Shown here one piece after another: positions 11,896 through 22,547 of a stretch of 64,000 bases of DNA. The notes under the pieces were generated by a model, which saw only the letters and a program-made list of their open reading frames with translations, did not search any database and was not told where the DNA came from. The stretch's first letter is position 1, and every line of letters begins with the position of its first letter. The stretch is from Lantana camara (Eukaryota > Streptophyta > Magnoliopsida > Lamiales > Verbenaceae). Made by a program: the position numbers and the translations under genes. The stretch spans positions 125,165,501 through 125,229,500 of the forward strand of contig CM074857.1 in the NCBI GenBank assembly GCA_037501455.1, in the 5' to 3' direction.

Positions 11896-12540
11896 TGTTG
11901 GAAAACACGAATCAGAAAGCAGCGGAAATTTAAAAATTTTCCAACAAAAGGATCTAGGACTCGCAATCGTGTAACCAAATTCGTAGGGATTAGAAACTTA
12001 CTTTCTTAATTAACTTTCTTGAAGCGTTTCAAGCCACCCAAGAACGCTCTTCTCGCGGCTTGATCCCCTCTCCTTGGTAAAGCTCGAATCTTCAAACTTC
12101 TAACTTGAAGCTCTCTAGAGATAGTCCACCAACTTGACTACAATCTAACTAGTAAGGATGCTAGTTCTCTAGTTAGTGTTTAGGCTTAACCTAGGGTTTC
12201 GTTTATCTTGGAGAAAGGATGGTGTTCAACACATGAACCAAAAGAAGATCATCAATTAGCCTCAAGGGGAGCTCGAGCTCCCCTATATATAGGAAGGAGG
12301 GTTGGCCGAAAATCCTAGTCCTTATGGGCTAGGGTTTTGGTCCCTCTCTCCTATTACTTGATCATCAAGTAATTTTGACTTTGACTTTGAATTCAAATTC
12401 AAATCAACTTTCAAGAGAGCTAAAATATCCAAACTATTTTTGGATAATTTTATACTTTATTTATTTAAAATAAATAACTTATTTTATCTAATTAATTAAT
12501 TCATAATTAATTAACTAGATTATTTTTCTCCAAAATAAGA
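11896..12540 (-). repeat. 5' LTR of the copia element, truncated
   Basis: Matches the outer 645 bases of the complete LTR and then stops: after CCAAAATAAGA the left copy continues CTTTCC whereas this copy runs into gag sequence of gypsy-2. About 1.27 kb of LTR is missing. Confidence 0.9.
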
Positions 12541-13527
12541 TCAAATCCATAGACCAGATCTACGTGGTCATGGACCAGAGCCTTCTGAATAAACCGAAGC
12601 CCATCCGAGAGGGCCCGAAGGCTGAAAAATCGGGGAAATTCTGTGGCTACCATCAACAATGGGGTCACACCACCGCAGAATGCAACGCCGTCAGGGACGA
12701 GATCGAAAGGCTCATCCAGGGAGGGCACCTGAAGGATTTTGTTCGACGCATCGACCACTACTCTGAGAAGGCGGGGAGGTCGAGCGATCGCAATCGGTCC
12801 AGGTCTAGATCTCCCCCTAAACGATCTGGGAAGCAGCCGCTGGAAAGAGCTGAAGATAATCCCCCTACTCACGGCAAGATCTATATGATAGCCGGGGGGC
12901 ATGAGGGCGGTGACTCCAATGCAGCTCGAAAGAGGAACATCAGGCGAGCAGCTAGAGAGTTCAACGGTCCCCAAGAAGAGGTCTTCCAGATCGATCAGGG
13001 TAGAGAGTGGGAGAGGCAAGAGGTTAGCTTTAGTCAGAGTGACAGCCGCCCTGGCCCCCATCGGGAAGGCGACGCGCCTAGCTGTCCGATGGTGGTGACC
13101 TTGGGCGTGGCTAACTATGATGTAACCAAATGCCTAGTTGATAATGGAAGCAGCTCGAACATTATCCCTTACTCGACTCTTGTAAAAATGAAATTGCATA
13201 ATCTAAAACTCGATCCGATCCGAACACCGCTCTCCGGGTTCGGTGGGTCGGAAGTTATACCATTAGGGCGCATCCGACTCCTCACCTCGATGGGAACATC
13301 CCCCAAGAGGGTGACCCAGGAGGTCGAGTACGTCATCGTCAATATGCCCCTAGCGTATAATATGATCTTCGGCCGACCTGGCCTTATTCAATTCAAAGCA
13401 ATCATCTCAACGTACCATCAAAAGCTGAAAATGCCCACCCCGCACGGGGTCGGAGAAGTGACTTGCGATGTCATGGACAGTTGGGCTTGTTATGCCATCG
13501 TCCTGAAAAAGCCATCCGGGGAAAGAG
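12541..13527 (+). pseudogene. Gypsy-2 gag C-terminus and protease, damaged
   Basis: Begins mid-gag right at the junction. The knuckle CGYHQQWGHTTAEC is near 12640. A basic RNRSRSRSPPKRS tract follows, and then the protease. The catalytic triad reads D-N-G (CLVDNGSSSNIIP) instead of D-S/T-G, which should destroy activity; the change fits a G-to-A transition. The MIFGRPGLIQFKAI block confirms retropepsin. Near 13520 the coding sequence slips into another frame. Confidence 0.85.
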
Positions 13528-14634
13528 GTGGAGGAAGAACTCGACCTCCAGACCTATGCCGACGGGGAGATCGAGCTACCCACGAAGGAAAGCGAGGCGG
13601 AGAGATCCCCTGCAGCTCGAAAAAGAAAGGCCAGCGAGTGGCTCGACCCCTCGGAAGAGCTAAGAGAAATCGCCCTTATCCCCGGAGACAGCAATAAAAC
13701 CACCAAGATCGTGGCAAACATGCACCCCCAACATGAAATCATGATGATAGAATTCTTGAGGGACAACTCTGACATCGTCGCTTGGGCAGCCAAAGATCTG
13801 GTTGGGGTCGACCCGAAGGTGATCTGCCACCGGCTCGGGATCGATCCGTCAGTCAAGCCCATAAAACAAAAGCTGAGACCTCAAAGTCGGGCAAGGAATG
13901 ATATCATCGAGGCTGAGGTCAATAAACTCCTCGACGCTGGATACATTACTCCAGCTCAGTACGTTGACTGGTTGTGCAACGTAGTCCTCGTGCAAAAAAC
14001 GGGCGGGAAATGGAGAATGTGCAAGGACTTCACCGACCTCAACAAGGCATGCCCGAAAGACCCGTATCTGTTGCCCCGAATCGATCAGCTCGTCGACTCG
14101 ACAGCCGGGTGCAAAATGCTCAGTATGATGGACGCATATCAAGGCTACTACCAGATCTCTATGGCTCCCGAAGATCAAAAGCATATCGCCTTCATTGTGG
14201 TAAAGGGAATATACTGCTTCAAAGTCATGCCCTTCGGACTAAAGAACGCAGGAGCTACGTACCAAAGGTTGGTCAACCTGATGTTTAAGGATGAGATCGG
14301 GAAGACCATGGAGGTCTACGTCGACGACATGATCGTGAAGAGCTGATGGACGTACCATCATCTAGATCATCTGCGCAGATCGTTTGACATCTTACGGCGA
14401 TATGGGATGAAGCTCAACCCTGACAAGTGCACGTTTGGGGTCGAAGGAGGGAAGTTCTTGGGGTACATGGTGAGCCAATAGGGCATCGAGGCCAATCCCA
14501 CCAAGATCAAGGCCATCCAGATCATACCACGACCTCGGTGCATCAACCAGGTCCAATCACTCGTAGGGCGGATAATCTCCCTCAATCGGTTCATATCACG
14601 GTCATCAGAACGAAACCTCCCATTTTTCAAAGTA
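13528..14634 (+). pseudogene. Gypsy-2 reverse transcriptase, with premature stops
   Basis: RT blocks in order: MIEFLRDNSDIVAWAAKDL, WLCNVVLVQKTGGKWRMCKD, ACPKDPYLLPRIDQLVD, MMDAYQGYYQISM, FGLKNAGATYQRLVN and catalytic YVDDMIVKS near 14320-14340. A TGA at 14344 directly follows, and a TAG occurs at about 14480 within the VSQ-GIEANP block; the frame otherwise continues through FDILRRYGMKLN and GGKFLGYMV. This copy therefore cannot make full RT. Confidence 0.88.
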
Positions 14635-15633
14635 TTGCGGAATCTCAAGAAATTCGAATGGAACGAAGAATGCGATCGAGCGTTAGATCAATTGAAAGAG
14701 TACCTGGCCTCTCCCCCATTTCTGGCCAAGCCAAGTGAGGGAGAGACCTTGTACCTCTACCTGTCCCTTTCTAACGAGACCTTCAGCTCAGTCTTGGTCG
14801 CCATTCGAGATCGAAAACACCTACCGATCTATTACTTAAGTAAGATCCTGCACGGGGCGGAACGGAATTATCACGAGATAGAGAAATTCGTGTTCGCCCT
14901 CACGCACGTAGCCCGGAAGCTACGTCCGTACTTCCAGGCCCACCCCATAGTTGTCCTAACAGATCAGCCGCTTAGGCAGGTGTTATCCAAACCCGATGTA
15001 TCGGGTCGAATGATGAAATGGGCGGTCGAGTTGAGTCAGCATGACATCACCTACCAACCCCGAGCCACCCAACAAGCTCAAGTGCTGGCTGACTTTCTAG
15101 TCGAAAAGAACACCAGCTCGATGGAGATCGTCCGTACCTCGCCTAGCTGGACCATGTACACGGATGGCTCATCGACCTCTCAAGGAGGGGGAGTGGGCAT
15201 CTCCCTTATAAACTCAGACGGGCTACAGCTCGATTTCGCCATTAAGCTCGATTTTAAAGCGACAAACAACGAAGCTGAGTACGAAGCACTGGTGGCAGGG
15301 CTAAGGTATGCCGCGGAGAACCAGATCGACAGGTTAGCCTTTGTAACTGACTCCCAGCTCGTCGCCGGCCAAGTCAACGGTACGTACGAAGCTTGGGAAG
15401 AGTCCATGGCAGCGTATCTCAAAATGGTGAAAGAGCTGACCTCGAAGCTGAAAGAGTTCAAAATCGAGCAGGTCCCCCGCGAGGAGAACGGTTGAGCTGA
15501 TGCCCTATCGAAGTTGGCCAATGGATTCCAAGGAACAAAGGATGCAACCATCTCGTTCATGGTCTCGAGGGGCCGTGCGATCGATGAAGAAAAGGTCGAG
15601 ATCGCCACCATCGATCCGCCGGAGCCTTGCTAG
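14635..15633 (+). pseudogene. Gypsy-2 RNase H (two domains), nearly open
   Basis: First RNase H: ETFSSVLVAIRDRKHLPIYY, EIEKFVFALTHVARKLRPYF and VVLTDQPLRQVLSKPDVSGR. Second, Tat-type RNase H: MYTDGSSTSQGGG, NNEAEYEALVAGL and FVTDSQLVAGQVNGTYEA. The frame is open from 14635 to a TGA at 15493-15495, where related elements have an Arg codon, and meets a TAG at 15631-15633 where they have Trp. Both changes are transitions. Confidence 0.88.
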
Positions 15634-16859
15634 ATGGACGATCTAATCGCTTACCTCAAAGACGGGCTTTTGCCCCAGAATCGAACTGAGGCCAGGAGAA
15701 TAAAATATCGATCTCTGCTCTATATGATAGATCATGAAGGCAGGTTGTTCGAAAAATCCTTCACCGGTCCCCCTCTAAGGTGCCTACGACCTAGCCAAGC
15801 CCAAGATGTCCTGGAAGAAGTCCATGAGGGATGCTGCGGAAACCATTCCGGAGGTCGAGCTCTTGCTCGAAAGATCTTAAGGAGTGGGTATTTTTGGCCG
15901 ACTACGGTGTGGGATGCGAAGATCCACTCTAGGAAATGCCCCAAGTGCCAAAAACACGGCAACCTAATCCACACTCACCCTGCGTCCATGATACCGATCG
16001 ATGTGTGCTGGCCCTTCGACCAATGGGGGATCGACATCATCGGTCCCTTCCCCTTGGCACCCAGACAGAAAAAGCTTGCCATAGTATGTGTCGAGTACTT
16101 CTCAAAGTGGGTTGAGGCCGAGGCAGTCCCCAAAATTACTGATGCAGTGATAAGAAATTTCCTCTGGAAGAATATAATCTGCCGTTTTGGGGTTCCGAGG
16201 GTACTCATCTGTGACGATGGCCCTCAATTTCGATCTGAGAATACCAAGAGCCATTGTGGGGACCTCGGGATCGACCTCAGATTCACTACAGTTGGTCATC
16301 CTCAAGCAAATGGCCAAGCTGAAATCACCAACCGAATCATTATCTAAAATCTCAAGACCCGCCTTGATGCCAAACTGGGGGCATGGGCGGACGAGCTCGA
16401 CGCGTCCTATGGGCATATCGAACTACCCCGCGGACAGCCACGGGACAAACACCATACTCTCTGGTTTACGGATCCGAAGCTGTCATCCCATCGGAGCTGT
16501 TACACGAAACCGCTCGTGTATCGCAATACCAGCCCGACCAGAATACGGAGATCAGAGCTGAAGATCTAGATGTGATTGAAGAAAGCAGGGAACACGCCTA
16601 TAAGAAGCTCAAACAGTACAAGGCAGCGGCGGCTCGATCATACAACAAACACGTAAAGTCAAGATCATTTCAGATCGGCGACCTAGTGTTGAAAAAGGTC
16701 GAAGTCTTGCAGCATGTCGGAAAACTTGAGCCTAACTGGGAAGGACCCTTTCGTGTCAAGGAGATCGGAAAAAACATGGCCTACCGGCTCGAAGACATGG
16801 CCGGGGAGCCATTACCCAGACCGTGGAATGCGCACAACCTGAAGAAATTTTACACTTAA
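15634..16859 (+). pseudogene. Gypsy-2 integrase, with a stop and a frameshift
   Basis: Zinc-binding region: EVHEGCCGNHSGGRALARKI then KCPKCQKHG. Catalytic core: FDQWGIDIIGPFPL (first D), VLICDDGPQF (second D), then HPQANGQAEITNR (E). A TAA at 16345-16347 and a frame change near 16380 split the core from the C-terminal part (16383-16859), which has LWAYRTTPRTATGQTPYSL and the GPF box KLEPNWEGPFRVKEIG. It would insert the element's cDNA; as written it is broken. Confidence 0.88.
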
Positions 16860-17404
16860 CCTTTAAATTATTTCAAGTTGTAACGGTTAAAGCGATCGAA
16901 TTCGCCTGAGAATCGACCTCTATTCAGTAAATTAATATACATGTTTCGGAACGACATCTGATTGGAGTCAATAGGTAATCCTGTACCAGGTTGCTATCCC
17001 CACGGATAAGATCTCATTCGACCTACGGTCATGAGTCGAGGTGGGAGCAAACCCCCCCACATCCAATCTTTAGTGATCGAGATGATGAGGTCGATTTCAG
17101 GCCCAACGAGATCCTAAAAATCCTAACGTATTGGGTACTTTTAAATCATTGTTAGAGATCGAGATCTAATGAGGTCGCTCTTAGACCCAAAGAGATCCTA
17201 AAAATCCTAACGTGTTTAATGTTCTCAAACGCTGTTAGAGATCGAGATCCAATTGAGGTCGCTCTTAGACCCAAAGAGATCCTAAAAATCCTAACCTGTT
17301 TAATGTTCTCAAACGCCGTTAGAGATCGAAAAGGTAGATCCTAAGATCCAATGAGGTCTCTTTTAGACCCTATGTGATCCTAAAAGTCTAACGAACCTAA
17401 TGAT
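16860..17404 (+). repeat. Degenerate ~80-bp tandem repeats after gypsy-2 pol
   Basis: After the integrase stop, three diverged units of about 80 bases (17076-17330) share GAGATCGAGATC, GAGGTCGCTCTTAGACCC and AAAGAGATCCTAAAAATCC. They resemble the 70-bp array on the other side of the hAT element, so one array appears to have been split. Confidence 0.6.
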
Positions 17405-18627
17405 TAGGGATGTAAATGAGACGAGCCAGCTCGCGAGCTTAACAAGCTGGCTCGTCGAAAGCTCGCGCTTGAGTTCGACATTTGCAAGCCGAGCCGAGCC
17501 GAGCCATGGCTCGGTTCGTGGACTCTACGAGCCAAGCCCGAGCCATATGCCTCACAGCTCGTAGCTCGCGAGCCGGCTCGTGAGCTAACCTAATTACTTA
17601 AAAAAAATATTATATATATATGAATATATATATAATATAATATAATCATAAATAATGTATATACGTTAATATCTATGTTAATATTATAGTATTATATATA
17701 TATATATACACCCCTTATACATACAAACAAAACCCTAGCCAATTTATCTCTCATTCAGTTTCAGCCGCTAACCATGAAAATCCCAAAATCCCCAACTAGA
17801 TCTATAATTCTTTCTCATTCCAATTTCAACCATGGGAAAAAAACAAGCCAGATCTACCACCTCGCCTTACGCCAAAGGTCAGGAATCAGAGCACGGAGCC
17901 ACCGCCACCCAGCGCCGCCATCTCACGCCGCCTCCCACCACCCAAGCGCCGCCTCTCACCACGCCAAAGTTCTGCAATCAAAGCGTGCAGTCACCGCCAC
18001 TCAGGCCGTCTCCCACCACCCAAGCGTCGCCTCTCACCACGCCAAAGTTCTGCAATCAGAGCACAAAGCCACCGCCACTCACGCCGCCTCCCACCACCCA
18101 AGCGCCGCCATCTCAAGCCGCAACTTCCCAAGTGCCATCCCCTCCAGCGCTCTCCAATCCGCCTCCGCCGCCATCTACACCACCACTAACCACCTCCCAC
18201 GTCCCTCCGGTTAGAGTGATTATAAACTCCCAGGATGAAAATTTTGTATTTAACTTTTGATGTTATTTTTTCTTCAAATTTTTAGTTCGTTTGTATCACT
18301 TTCCTTCTGTTTTGGCTATACATACAAAAATAAATCTAGATTTTTGTTCTTTATTTGGATGTAAATAAATAAAAGATTCAGAATTGAGCCTAAAAGAAGG
18401 AAAAAATTCAAATTTGGGGATAAAGGAATGGTGGTGTTAGGGTTTTCTTTATGGCTCGGGGGCTCGACTCGGCTCGGTCGAACCTACTACAAACCAAGCC
18501 CGAACCCTCCCCAGCATGGCTCGTAGGTTCGCGAGCCAAGCCCGAGCCAATATTTTCAAGTGCGAGCCCGAGCCGAACCTGCAAAAAATGCCAAGGTTCG
18601 GCTCGGCTCGGCTCGTTTGCATCCCTA
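17405..18627. mobile_element. Non-autonomous hAT element, 1223 bp, inside gypsy-2
   Basis: Terminal inverted repeats TAGGGATGTAAATGAGACG (left) and, on the complement of the right end, TAGGGATGCAAACGAGCCG. Both sides are flanked by the same 8 bases, CTAATGAT (17397-17404 and 18628-18635), the target-duplication length of hAT elements. Long GCTCG-rich subterminal regions at both ends can pair. No transposase domain is present; the middle holds a Pro/Thr-rich ORF. Confidence 0.92.
17832..18260 (+). CDS. Pro/Thr/Ser-rich ORF inside the hAT element, function unknown
   Basis: A 142-codon open frame starting MGKKQARSTTSPYAKG. It contains near-repeats of the segments TTQAPPLTTPKFCNQS and TTQASPLTTPKFCNQS from an internal DNA duplication of about 78 bases, and ends in PPVRVIINSQDENFVFNF. 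The sequence upstream has a TATA-rich stretch near 17690-17710. An overlapping frame from 17774 is also open because of the base composition. No domain is recognised. It could be a degenerate first exon of a hAT transposase, a captured gene piece, or a chance frame. Confidence 0.3.
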   Translation: MGKKQARSTTSPYAKGQESEHGATATQRRHLTPPPTTQAPPLTTPKFCNQSVQSPPLRPSPTTQASPLTTPKFCNQSTKPPPLTPPPTTQAPPSQAATSQVPSPPALSNPPPPPSTPPLTTSHVPPVRVIINSQDENFVFNF

Positions 18628-18630
18628 CTA

Positions 18631-18980
18631 ATGATCCAGAGATCCCTGGAGATCATTTTAGATCCAAAGAGGTCCAGAAATTGATGGTTTTCAAAAATTA
18701 ATGATCCAGAGATCCCAGGAGATCGTTTTAGATCCAAAGAGGTCCAGAGATCGATGGTTTTCAAAAATTAATGATCCAGGGACCCAAGGAGATCGTTTTA
18801 GATCCAAAGAGGTCCAGAGATCGACGGTTTTCAAAAATTAATGATCCAGGGACCCAAGGAGATCGTTTTAGATCTAAAGAGGTCCAGAGATCGATGGTTT
18901 TCAAAAATTAATGATCCAGGGACCCAATGAGATCGTTTTAGATCCGAAGAGGTCCAGAGATCGATGGTTTTCAAAAATTA
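18631..18980 (+). repeat. Tandem array, 70-bp unit, five copies
   Basis: Units start at 18631, 18701, 18771, 18841 and 18911, each ATGATCCAGRGAYCC..., ending TTTTCAAAAATTA. Neighbouring copies differ at only a few bases. A degraded partial unit continues to about 19060. The array lies in the 3' untranslated part of gypsy-2. Confidence 0.9.
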
Positions 18981-19479
18981 ACGATCCAAAGATCGATGGA
19001 TTTCAGAAGAAGATCCTAAGATCCAATGAGATCGATTTAGATCCAAGGAGGTCTAGGGATTGATCCGATGAGAATGCAGTAAGGTAAAAGGACCAAGGAA
19101 AAAATGCGAACGCCCGAGACTAGATCGACATCCAAATGAGATCAAATAGCGTGACGAACCTATCGATCTGAAAGTGATAAAAATCTAACTAAAGGGTAAG
19201 CAAAACCTGGATCGACAAACCATGCGCACGCCAGATCGAACAAATACTCAACTTGCAAAGCAAAAGAAGTATGAAACGAAGTTCATTCATGCGAAAAGAT
19301 GGACCCCCAAATTTGGAGGGTTCGATTCTACCTAGCGCATCGAGCTCACCACGCGACGTGGCTCGATGGGCAAATGTTCAAAAACAGGCAGAAATAAACT
19401 GCAAGTATCCACCTAGCCACATACCGGCTAGCAGGTCGAATTAAATTTTTAAAAAAAAAAAAAGTAGCAAGGGAATGGA

Positions 19480-22162
19480 TCAGTCGATCTCGACCCGGGC
19501 TGAAGCAGATTCTTGGGCAGATCGATTCCTGGCTCTCTCAAACTCACGGACGCTGGGGAGGAAATGGTCGACCTCGACCGGTTGAGGCAGCTCGCATGTC
19601 ACCTGGGACTTGGTCTTCTTAGCCTGAGCCATCTCAATGGCGTGCCCATACTAGTAGGTCGCCCAGTCGATGAGAACCGGCTCCTCTTCTTCAGATTGAT
19701 CAACAGCACCTGGATCGGGGAGCATGGGGCCGATCGATTCGAAATTAAAATTTGGGGGGAAAATGTCCTGAGCCTTGAGTTGGTTGATGGCGATTTGAAA
19801 CCCCTCCGCCAGATCGTTTTCCCCCACGATCAGACTGGCCTCTTCGAACCCAGGGCCCTCCATGAACTCTCGAACTGCGTACCGTTCAATCTGGAGCTTG
19901 CACTTCCTCAGATCGTCAGCAGCCTTGTCGATCTTGGCCTTGGCGAAGTCGAAGATCTCAAGTCTGCCCTCCTCCTTGGCAGCAGTTTTGGCGCTCTCGA
20001 GCTGCCCGGCGAACTCCGTCCTCAGCGCAGCAATGGCATTCTCATGTTGCTTCTGAGCTTGTGTCAAAGCCCCCTGGGCGCTCTTCATCTGGGCCTCCAT
20101 CGAATCCCTCTCCTCGACCCGGACCCTTTTCTCCTCCTTGGCATTACGGAGATCTTTCTCGAGCTGATGGATGATTTAGGGGTCCATCGAAGCGAGCCGT
20201 GCCTTTGTGCTCTGGTACTTCTCCTTGTACCTCTGTTTGTCGGCTTTAAAGACCTCCGCCTCCTGGATCGAGTTCACCAACACGGGGAGAACATCCTGAA
20301 AAGCAATATGCAGATCGATCAGAAACAAAGGGATCGATCAGCAAGAAACAGATCGATCGACAAAGTACAGATCGATCATCATCGAGTCGATCGACACAAA
20401 ATGTTACAAAAAGAAAATGAAATGAAATGATACTCACACAGAAGATTCCTCGAGCGGCTTTGGCCCTCTTCTGATCCGCCGACCTCGACCTGGACAGCTT
20501 CCTCTGTTCATCAATAATGCAGCCGGTATTAAACAGAGCAGAGACCAGATCGATGTCCGGAGTGCCAAAAGCCAAGGCGCGCTTCGATCCGTCCGGTTTT
20601 TCCAGCTCGAGTCCAGCCGGCCATTGCGGAAGTGGGGTTCTGGGGAAATCCAAAAGCTGGGATTCTTCGTTCGATTCCTCAGACTCCTCCATCAAATGAG
20701 CGGTTTCTCTGAAGGGCCTCTTTCCCACTCCATGCCTTGCCTGAACAAACTGAGCATAAGGGTCAATGTCTTCATCAAAATGTAATTCTAAGTGGTCTAA
20801 ATTTATTACTTGCTCGAGGTCATCATCGACCTGACCCCCTGAGGACCCCGCCAGATCGACGAACTCCTGACCTCGAACTGGAGGTGCCGCCATGTCTGGG
20901 CCGATCTGATGAACGCCTTGATCATGTAACTCCTTTCGGAACCCCTCTTGATGAACTTGTTGCGCCTCAGGAAGGGCGTTGAGTATCGAGCGGGCTGCGT
21001 CTATCACCGGTTGCATCTCCACGGCAGCGACCTCCCGCTGGTTCCTCACCCTCATCTTCGCAGCTCGAGATATGATTAGAACTCGGAGATCTGCAGATCG
21101 AAAAAACAAGGGATTAGATCGACATAGAAAGAGGAAAATTTTCAAAAAAAACTTAAGGAACTCCGATCGAGGAGGGATCCGGTCGAAGTGGGAGCATACC
21201 AAGGCGGAAGCTCCTCCGTCGGTGCCCAAGGATTATGCCCGCCTCGACCAGATTCCCCGTCCTCGTCAGGTTTGTGTGGTCAAGCAGGCCCAAGCGGGGA
21301 AGCAGATCGAAGTTGTTGTGGAGCCACGAAGTCGATCAGGTGGTAAGGCGCTTCGGATCACCTGAACCCATGAAGATCGAAACGAAGGTGCGATCGGGAG
21401 GTCGACAAAGAAGAACTTGGATTTCCAATCTACTTCATGCGACGTCGAGGGGATCGATACCATCTTCCTATGGGGTTTCGATTGAAGATTGAAATACCCA
21501 GGGCCCTACTTAGCGGCACTATTCAGCGTAAAGAACTCCCCGAAATCTTCGATCTCCGGCGCGAACCCCAAGCTCTTCACAATAATCATCATGCAATGGA
21601 TCAGAGAAAACGAGTTCGGAGTCAACTGGGCCGGACACATGTTGAATCGAACTAAGAAGTCGGAGACGATCGGAGGTAAGGGGAGCCTAAATCCGTATTT
21701 TACGGTGTGATAATAGATCCCGATCGACCTCGACCTCTGCGGGCTACCCACTGTCTCCCCATCCAACGGCATCCGAACGACATATGGCAAGTCCAACGCC
21801 AGTTTCCTTCTCGCCTCCGCGAACTCGGATTCGGTTATCTTCGATGACCTCTGGGTTACATGGGTCAAAGTGCGGTAGATGTGACGAGGTTGCTCCGCCA
21901 CTGGAGGGTTCACCAAAGGTTCTTCGATCTCCCCCTCTTCATCGATCTGCGGAACCTCGGGCTCATCCACCAATCTCAACTGTCCTCTCCCCCTTAAGGT
22001 CGACGCGGGTCCCCCGCGATTGGCCGTACTGCCGGATCCCATGAGTGACTCAAAACTAGCCTCTGGAAGTGAAGGCACACTTTGCGCGATCTCCCGTTCA
22101 GGAGACGGCGTGAAGGCCTCTTCTGATGATTCCCCACGCACTTCGATCTGAATGTGAGCCAT
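19480..22162 (-). pseudogene. Gypsy-2 antisense ORF (putative gypsy-type transposon domain plus coiled coil)
   Basis: Runs opposite to pol. Likely exons: 22162 to about 21240, about 21093-20438 (donor GTGAGT), and 20295-19480. Exon 1 carries VVRMPLDGE, then YGFRLPLPP and CPAQLTPNSFSLI, which align with the gypsy-3 antisense ORF and resemble the plant family named 'putative gypsy type transposon'. Exon 3 is a heptad-rich, Lys/Glu/Gln-rich coiled coil (MKSAQGALTQAQKQHENAI). Stops at 21506-21508 (TAG), about 20177 (TAA) and 19651 (TAG) break it. Its role in the retroelement is not known; conservation in two elements suggests selection. Confidence 0.7.
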
Positions 22163-22532
22163 AAGAAAGGGGGGAAGAAATGGAAATTTACCTTGGGAGC
22201 AGTTCGAACGAGCTTCAAAAAGGACGGCTGGCGAGGGCTTCAGATCGGAGCAGTTCGACGCTTTGTATGTGAAAACAGTGAAATGAGGGCTGAGGGTGAC
22301 CCCCTATTTATAGAGGGTGAAAAGGTAACATCTCGAAATGCGAAACGACGCCATTATTACCCCGGACACGCCACCTCCCTCAAAGGTCACGTCGCATTAA
22401 ATGCGGCGTCAGATCGGTGAACTCAAAAGTCGCGCCTAATCATCAAGGCAGCAGTTCGATTCTAACGGTCACGACGGTTCCCCTTCCCAATGCCAGATCG
22501 ATGAAATTACCATTGTAAAATTTCACACTGGT

Positions 22533-22547
22533 AATTTGGGGGGCCTC
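22533..22547 (+). other. Polypurine tract of gypsy-2
   Basis: AATTTGGGGGGCCTC directly precedes TGACATGG, the presumed 3' LTR start. The tract is the same type as in gypsy-3 (TTTGGGGGGC). Confidence 0.7.

Larger units (their letters stand above)
3830..12540 (-). mobile_element. Ty1/copia retrotransposon inserted in gypsy-1, 5' LTR truncated
   Basis: The two LTR copies share their outer part: 3830-4475 matches 11896-12540 with about five substitutions in 645 bases by eye. The domain order on the minus strand is gag, protease, integrase, RT, RNase H, which defines copia. A 2-base gap follows the right LTR before a primer binding site matching initiator tRNA-Met, and a purine tract precedes the left LTR. 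The left LTR is complete (1915 bp) and the right one breaks off at 12540, so no target duplication can be checked. Internal stops show inactivity. Confidence 0.92.

Noticed and set aside
17774..18214. 146-codon frame overlapping the Pro-rich ORF in the hAT element
   Set aside because: Same repetitive DNA in another frame (His/Ala/Ser-rich); cannot both be real, and neither is strongly supported.
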